DNA from: Chloroflexota bacterium
GTDB taxonomy: Bacteria > Chloroflexota > UBA6077 > JACQUR01
DNA: 16,029 bases
Assembly (NCBI GenBank): GCA_016210245.1
Contig: JACQUR010000287.1
Coordinates: 1 to 16,029 of the forward strand
Direction of reading: 5' to 3'
A model generated the notes under the pieces. That model was not told the DNA's origin and ran no database searches. It saw only the letters and a program-made list of their open reading frames with translations. A program made the position numbers and the translations under genes. This document shows positions 13,635 through 16,029 of the stretch, piece after piece. How positions within the stretch are numbered: the first letter of the stretch is position 1; the number at the start of each line of letters is the position of its first letter.

Positions 13635-13643
13635 TGCCATAAT
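13635..13643 (+). promoter_or_regulatory. Extended -10 of the MFS gene
   Basis: TGC-CATAAT ends 9 nt before the ATG at 13653, so the mRNA should start 0-3 nt before the start codon. No Shine-Dalgarno is present. Confidence 0.5.
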
Positions 13644-13652
13644 GGCGCGAGC

Positions 13653-15083
13653 ATGCCAGGTCAGCATTCCGCGCTCGGGCGCTACCTCTTCTTTGGACTG
13701 GCCTCCCTGGGCCTGTTGATGTCGTCTATCAACATGACCATCGTCGCCGTCGCCCTGCCCTCGATGACCCGTTCCCTGGACACCTCGTTGAGCTGGGTTG
13801 GCTGGACCCTGACCGCGTACCAGCTCGTCCAGGTGATCGTGATGCCCCTGGCGGGTCGCTTGAGCGACGGGCTGGGGCGCAAGCGCGTCTTCCTGTTCTG
13901 CGTGGCCTGCTTCACCCTCGGATCGGCGCTCAGCGGCCTCGCGCCCAACATCGGCTGGCTGATCTTCTTTCGCGCCATCCAGGCGATCGGCGGGGGCGGG
14001 CTGATGCCCTCGGCCGTGGGCATCGTCAGCGACCAGTTCAAGGAGCGGCGCAGCCAGGCGATCGGCATGTTCACCAGCATCATGCCGATCGGCACCATCA
14101 TCGGCCCCAACCTGGGGGGCTGGATGCTGGAGCACTGGACCTGGCGCGAGTTGTTCTTCGTCAACGTCCCCGTTGGCCTGGTGACGCTGGTCGGGGCGCA
14201 GGTGCTGCTCCGGGACTCGCGCCAGCCCGGCCGGGTGCAGGGGATCGATCTGCCCGGGCTGGCGCTGTTCGCCGCAGGCATGCTGGGCTTCATGTACGCC
14301 CTGACCTGGGCCGGGAACGATCCAGGCACCTGGCGCACGGCGCCCTTCTGGCTGCTGCTGGCCGGCAGCGCCGGCCTCTTCGGGGCGTTCATTCGCCAGG
14401 AGCGCCGGGCCGCACAGCCGGTCGTCGATCTGGCGCTGGTGGCGCACCGGCCCTTCCTGCCAGCCCATCTCTACAACCTGCTGTTCGGCGGCTGCGTCTT
14501 CGGCACCATGTCCTTCATCCCCTACTACGCGGTGGTCCAGTACGGCATGAGCCCGGCCCTGAGCGGGGCGGTCCTGACCCCCCGGGCGCTGGTGGTCATC
14601 GGCGCCTCGGCAGCCACCAGCCTGCTGCTGCTGCGGCTCGGCTATCGGCTGCCCATGCTGGCCGGCATGGGCTTCACCACGGCCAGCCTCATCCTGATGA
14701 GCTTTGGCTGGACGCACGTGACCCTCGGCCCCTTTGCCGTGGACGACTTCTGGCTGCTGGCGCTCGAGTCGGCGCTGACCGGGGTCGGCATCGGCCTGTC
14801 ATCCCCGGCGGCGAACAACGCCTCGATCGACCTGGCGCCAGACAAGGCCGCGGCGATCAGTGGGCTGCGCGGGATGTTCCGCCAGAGCGGCGGCATCATC
14901 GGCATCTCGTCGATCGTGCTCGCGCTCTCGTTCTTCGACGACAAAGCCGCAGGGCTGCGCGCGAGCTTCCTCGTCCTCGCGCTCGTCCTCCAGATGGCGA
15001 TTCCGCTGACCCTGATGATTCCAGAGGCAGCCCACAGACGACGGCGAGGCGGCGAATCCCCGAGCGCCGCGCCGGTGCATTGA
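13653..15083 (+). CDS. DHA2-type MFS drug:H+ antiporter-like transporter
   Basis: This 476-residue inner-membrane protein is of the major facilitator superfamily, EmrB/QacA (DHA2) type. Visible are the first helix with LLMSSINMTIVAVALPSM, the family's SWVGWTLTAYQL segment, motif A (GRLSDGLGRKRVFL), the antiporter-like motif IMPIGTIIGPNLGGWM, and FFVNVPVGL. Hydrophobic stretches continue to the C-terminus, consistent with 14 helices; a short basic tail (RRRRGG) follows. The ATG at 13653 is preferred to ATG 13524: the upstream extension is non-hydrophobic and atypical, and the extended -10 lies between them. No regulator or membrane-fusion partner is adjacent. The substrate is unknown; multidrug export is the family expectation. 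Confidence 0.9.
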   Translation: MPGQHSALGRYLFFGLASLGLLMSSINMTIVAVALPSMTRSLDTSLSWVGWTLTAYQLVQVIVMPLAGRLSDGLGRKRVFLFCVACFTLGSALSGLAPNIGWLIFFRAIQAIGGGGLMPSAVGIVSDQFKERRSQAIGMFTSIMPIGTIIGPNLGGWMLEHWTWRELFFVNVPVGLVTLVGAQVLLRDSRQPGRVQGIDLPGLALFAAGMLGFMYALTWAGNDPGTWRTAPFWLLLAGSAGLFGAFIRQERRAAQPVVDLALVAHRPFLPAHLYNLLFGGCVFGTMSFIPYYAVVQYGMSPALSGAVLTPRALVVIGASAATSLLLLRLGYRLPMLAGMGFTTASLILMSFGWTHVTLGPFAVDDFWLLALESALTGVGIGLSSPAANNASIDLAPDKAAAISGLRGMFRQSGGIIGISSIVLALSFFDDKAAGLRASFLVLALVLQMAIPLTLMIPEAAHRRRRGGESPSAAPVH

Positions 15084-15100
15084 ATCGTCCGGCCCGGTGC

Positions 15101-15182
15101 GCTCACCGCCGAGACGCGGAGACGCCGAGAGGCTCAGCTTCCAGACAAAGCCTCTCGGCGTCTCGGCGTCTCGGCGGTGAGC
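15101..15182. repeat. 82-nt inverted repeat of the octamer family (34-bp arms, 1 mismatch)
   Basis: GCTCACCGCCGAGACGCGGA... (15101-15134) pairs with 15149-15182 apart from one C/G mismatch; the loop is 14 nt. The arms are built from GACGCGGA/GACGCCGA units. It occupies the convergent gap between the MFS and DUF1989 genes and could act as a bidirectional 3' end. Confidence 0.92.
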
Positions 15183-15191
15183 AAAGGCCCT

Positions 15192-15827
15192 CTACGGTGC
15201 AGCTTCGTAGACCACGACCTTCAACGGGGTGGGGTTGAAGCCGTTGCAGGGGTTCCGCTCCTGAGGACAGTTCGAGATAGCCACGAACAGGTCCATCTCC
15301 GCCTGCAGGTCCAGGTAGTCGCCCGGCCTGGAATCGGGCTCCTCGATCTCGTAGCGCCCGTCCGGGTACTGGACCACCTTCATGAATGGACAGAAGGCAC
15401 CCGGGATGTCTTTCTGCGTGATGCCCAGGGGAGCGGCGGCCAGGGCCATGTTCTCGCGGCAGTTGCGAGTGCCGCGGGTCCCGTAGCGCCGGTAGTTGGC
15501 GCCCTCGTTGCAGCAGCCGCCCGAGGCGTGGTGGGTACCCACCGTGTCGGCCACTATGGCCAGCATCTCGTTGCCCTCGTCCGAGTACAGGACGTGGCCG
15601 GTGGTGAGCAGCCAGCGCTTCTGGATGAGGCGGGAGTTGTTGCAGGACAGCTTCTCGGTGGGGTCGTGCAGGTTGAAGCACACGAGATCGGGCACCTGCT
15701 TGCCCTCTACGTCGATCAGCCGCAGCACCTGGCCCTTGCGGAGCTCCACTCCCAGGTACTCCCTGGGCGGGATGACCTGCGCGCGCACGATGGTGCCGGG
15801 GGGCGCGTCCGCGCTGGCGGTGGCCAT
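15192..15827 (-). CDS. DUF1989 / urea carboxylase-associated family protein
   Basis: A 211-residue protein with the features of DUF1989 (PF09347): QVIPPREYLGVELRKGQVLRLIDVEGKQVPDLVCFN near the N-terminus, then EKLSCNNSRLIQKRW, DTVGTHHASGGCCNEGANYRRYG, FCPFMKVVQYPDG, RPGDYLDLQAEMDLFVAISNCPQERNPCNG and a short C-terminus. It is rich in conserved Cys, His and Asp. Relatives are found beside urea amidolyase or aminomethyltransferase genes, but neither is near here and the biochemical role is unclear. Start: ATG at 15827 is 10 nt after GGAGG; ATG 15836 is too close to that box. A promoter lies about 60 nt upstream. Family recognition is firm; function is not. Confidence 0.88.
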   Translation of the reverse strand: MATASADAPPGTIVRAQVIPPREYLGVELRKGQVLRLIDVEGKQVPDLVCFNLHDPTEKLSCNNSRLIQKRWLLTTGHVLYSDEGNEMLAIVADTVGTHHASGGCCNEGANYRRYGTRGTRNCRENMALAAAPLGITQKDIPGAFCPFMKVVQYPDGRYEIEEPDSRPGDYLDLQAEMDLFVAISNCPQERNPCNGFNPTPLKVVVYEAAP

Positions 15828-15887
15828 GGGTGGCATACCTCCGAGATCCAGAGTCCAGTACACGCTGCGCGCGTACCGCCAGGCGGG

Positions 15888-15917
15888 AGCCTAGCAAGCC
15901 TGGTGAGGCGCTGTCAA
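15888..15917 (-). promoter_or_regulatory. Promoter of the DUF1989 gene
   Basis: A full-consensus -35 TTGACA (15917-15912) is followed at 18 bp by TAGGCT (15893-15888), with TGC in front (extended -10). The leader would be about 55 nt with a GGAGG box. The rest of the window beyond 15917 shows no recognisable feature. Confidence 0.55.
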
Positions 15918-16029
15918 ACAGCAGGGCTCCATGCTCCAGAACTCAGGGGGTCGGGTGCGGGTCATGGTTTTGCGTGGGAGGTGGCACAGGCCAGGTCTGG
16001 GAGCGCCGACCTCGCCGGGAGTGTGGGCC

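Noticed and set aside
13524..13652. Upstream extension of the MFS protein from ATG 13524
   Set aside because: The extra 43 residues are not hydrophobic or family-like, and the extended -10 lies between this ATG and the preferred one at 13653.

Overview
The window is a GC-rich stretch of bacterial chromosome. The likely source is an uncultured Chloroflexota (Chloroflexi) relative. This is inferred from the mix of families, a Mur ligase without the diaminopimelate motif, leaderless extended -10 promoters, and many small hairpin and tandem repeats between and inside genes. No marker gene fixes the taxonomy. I see no tRNA, rRNA, CRISPR array or transposase gene.

The main result is two probable selenoproteins. 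Each is split in conventional annotation by an in-frame TGA exactly at a redox-active site, and each TGA is followed by a stem-loop at bacterial SECIS distance. The first (1718-2455, minus) is a deiodinase-like redoxin with the motif FGSIT-U-PPF; its hairpin loop reads AGGUCU, as I recall it for the E. coli fdhF SECIS. The second (11698-13206, plus) is an NHLRC2-like thioredoxin/NHL-repeat protein in which the usual CxxC is U-I-N-C. TGA is also the normal terminator of most genes here, including both selenoprotein genes, so global TGA reassignment is unlikely. No selA, selB, selC or selD is in the window.

Layout. On the minus strand at 1-2455, an apparent operon runs from the deiodinase-like selenoprotein to a TorD-type chaperone to a type II DMSO-reductase-family molybdopterin subunit cut by the window edge. 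The chaperone is interrupted by TAA at a conserved Tyr codon and then reads in frame, with no stop, into the molybdoenzyme; two different tandem repeats lie inside this fused frame. On the plus strand, 2860-6147 holds a membrane-anchored DUF4015 glycoside-hydrolase-like protein and TldD. An AbrB-like/metallo-beta-lactamase fusion (6408-7157, minus) is divergent from a MurE-like ligase (7329-8867, plus). A VapBC-like pair follows (8964-9639), convergent with isocitrate dehydrogenase kinase/phosphatase AceK (9750-11510, minus). AceK is divergent from the second selenoprotein, which is followed by a 239-bp MITE-like element, a DHA2-type MFS transporter (13653-15083), and a convergent DUF1989 protein (15192-15827).

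Most gene junctions carry a hairpin repeat. Two are near-perfect 73-nt palindromes, others belong to a GACGCSGA octamer family, and one is a MITE-like element. Several genes have an extended -10 (TGn plus TAGAAT, TATGCT or CATAAT) close to the start codon, suggesting leaderless or short-leader mRNAs.
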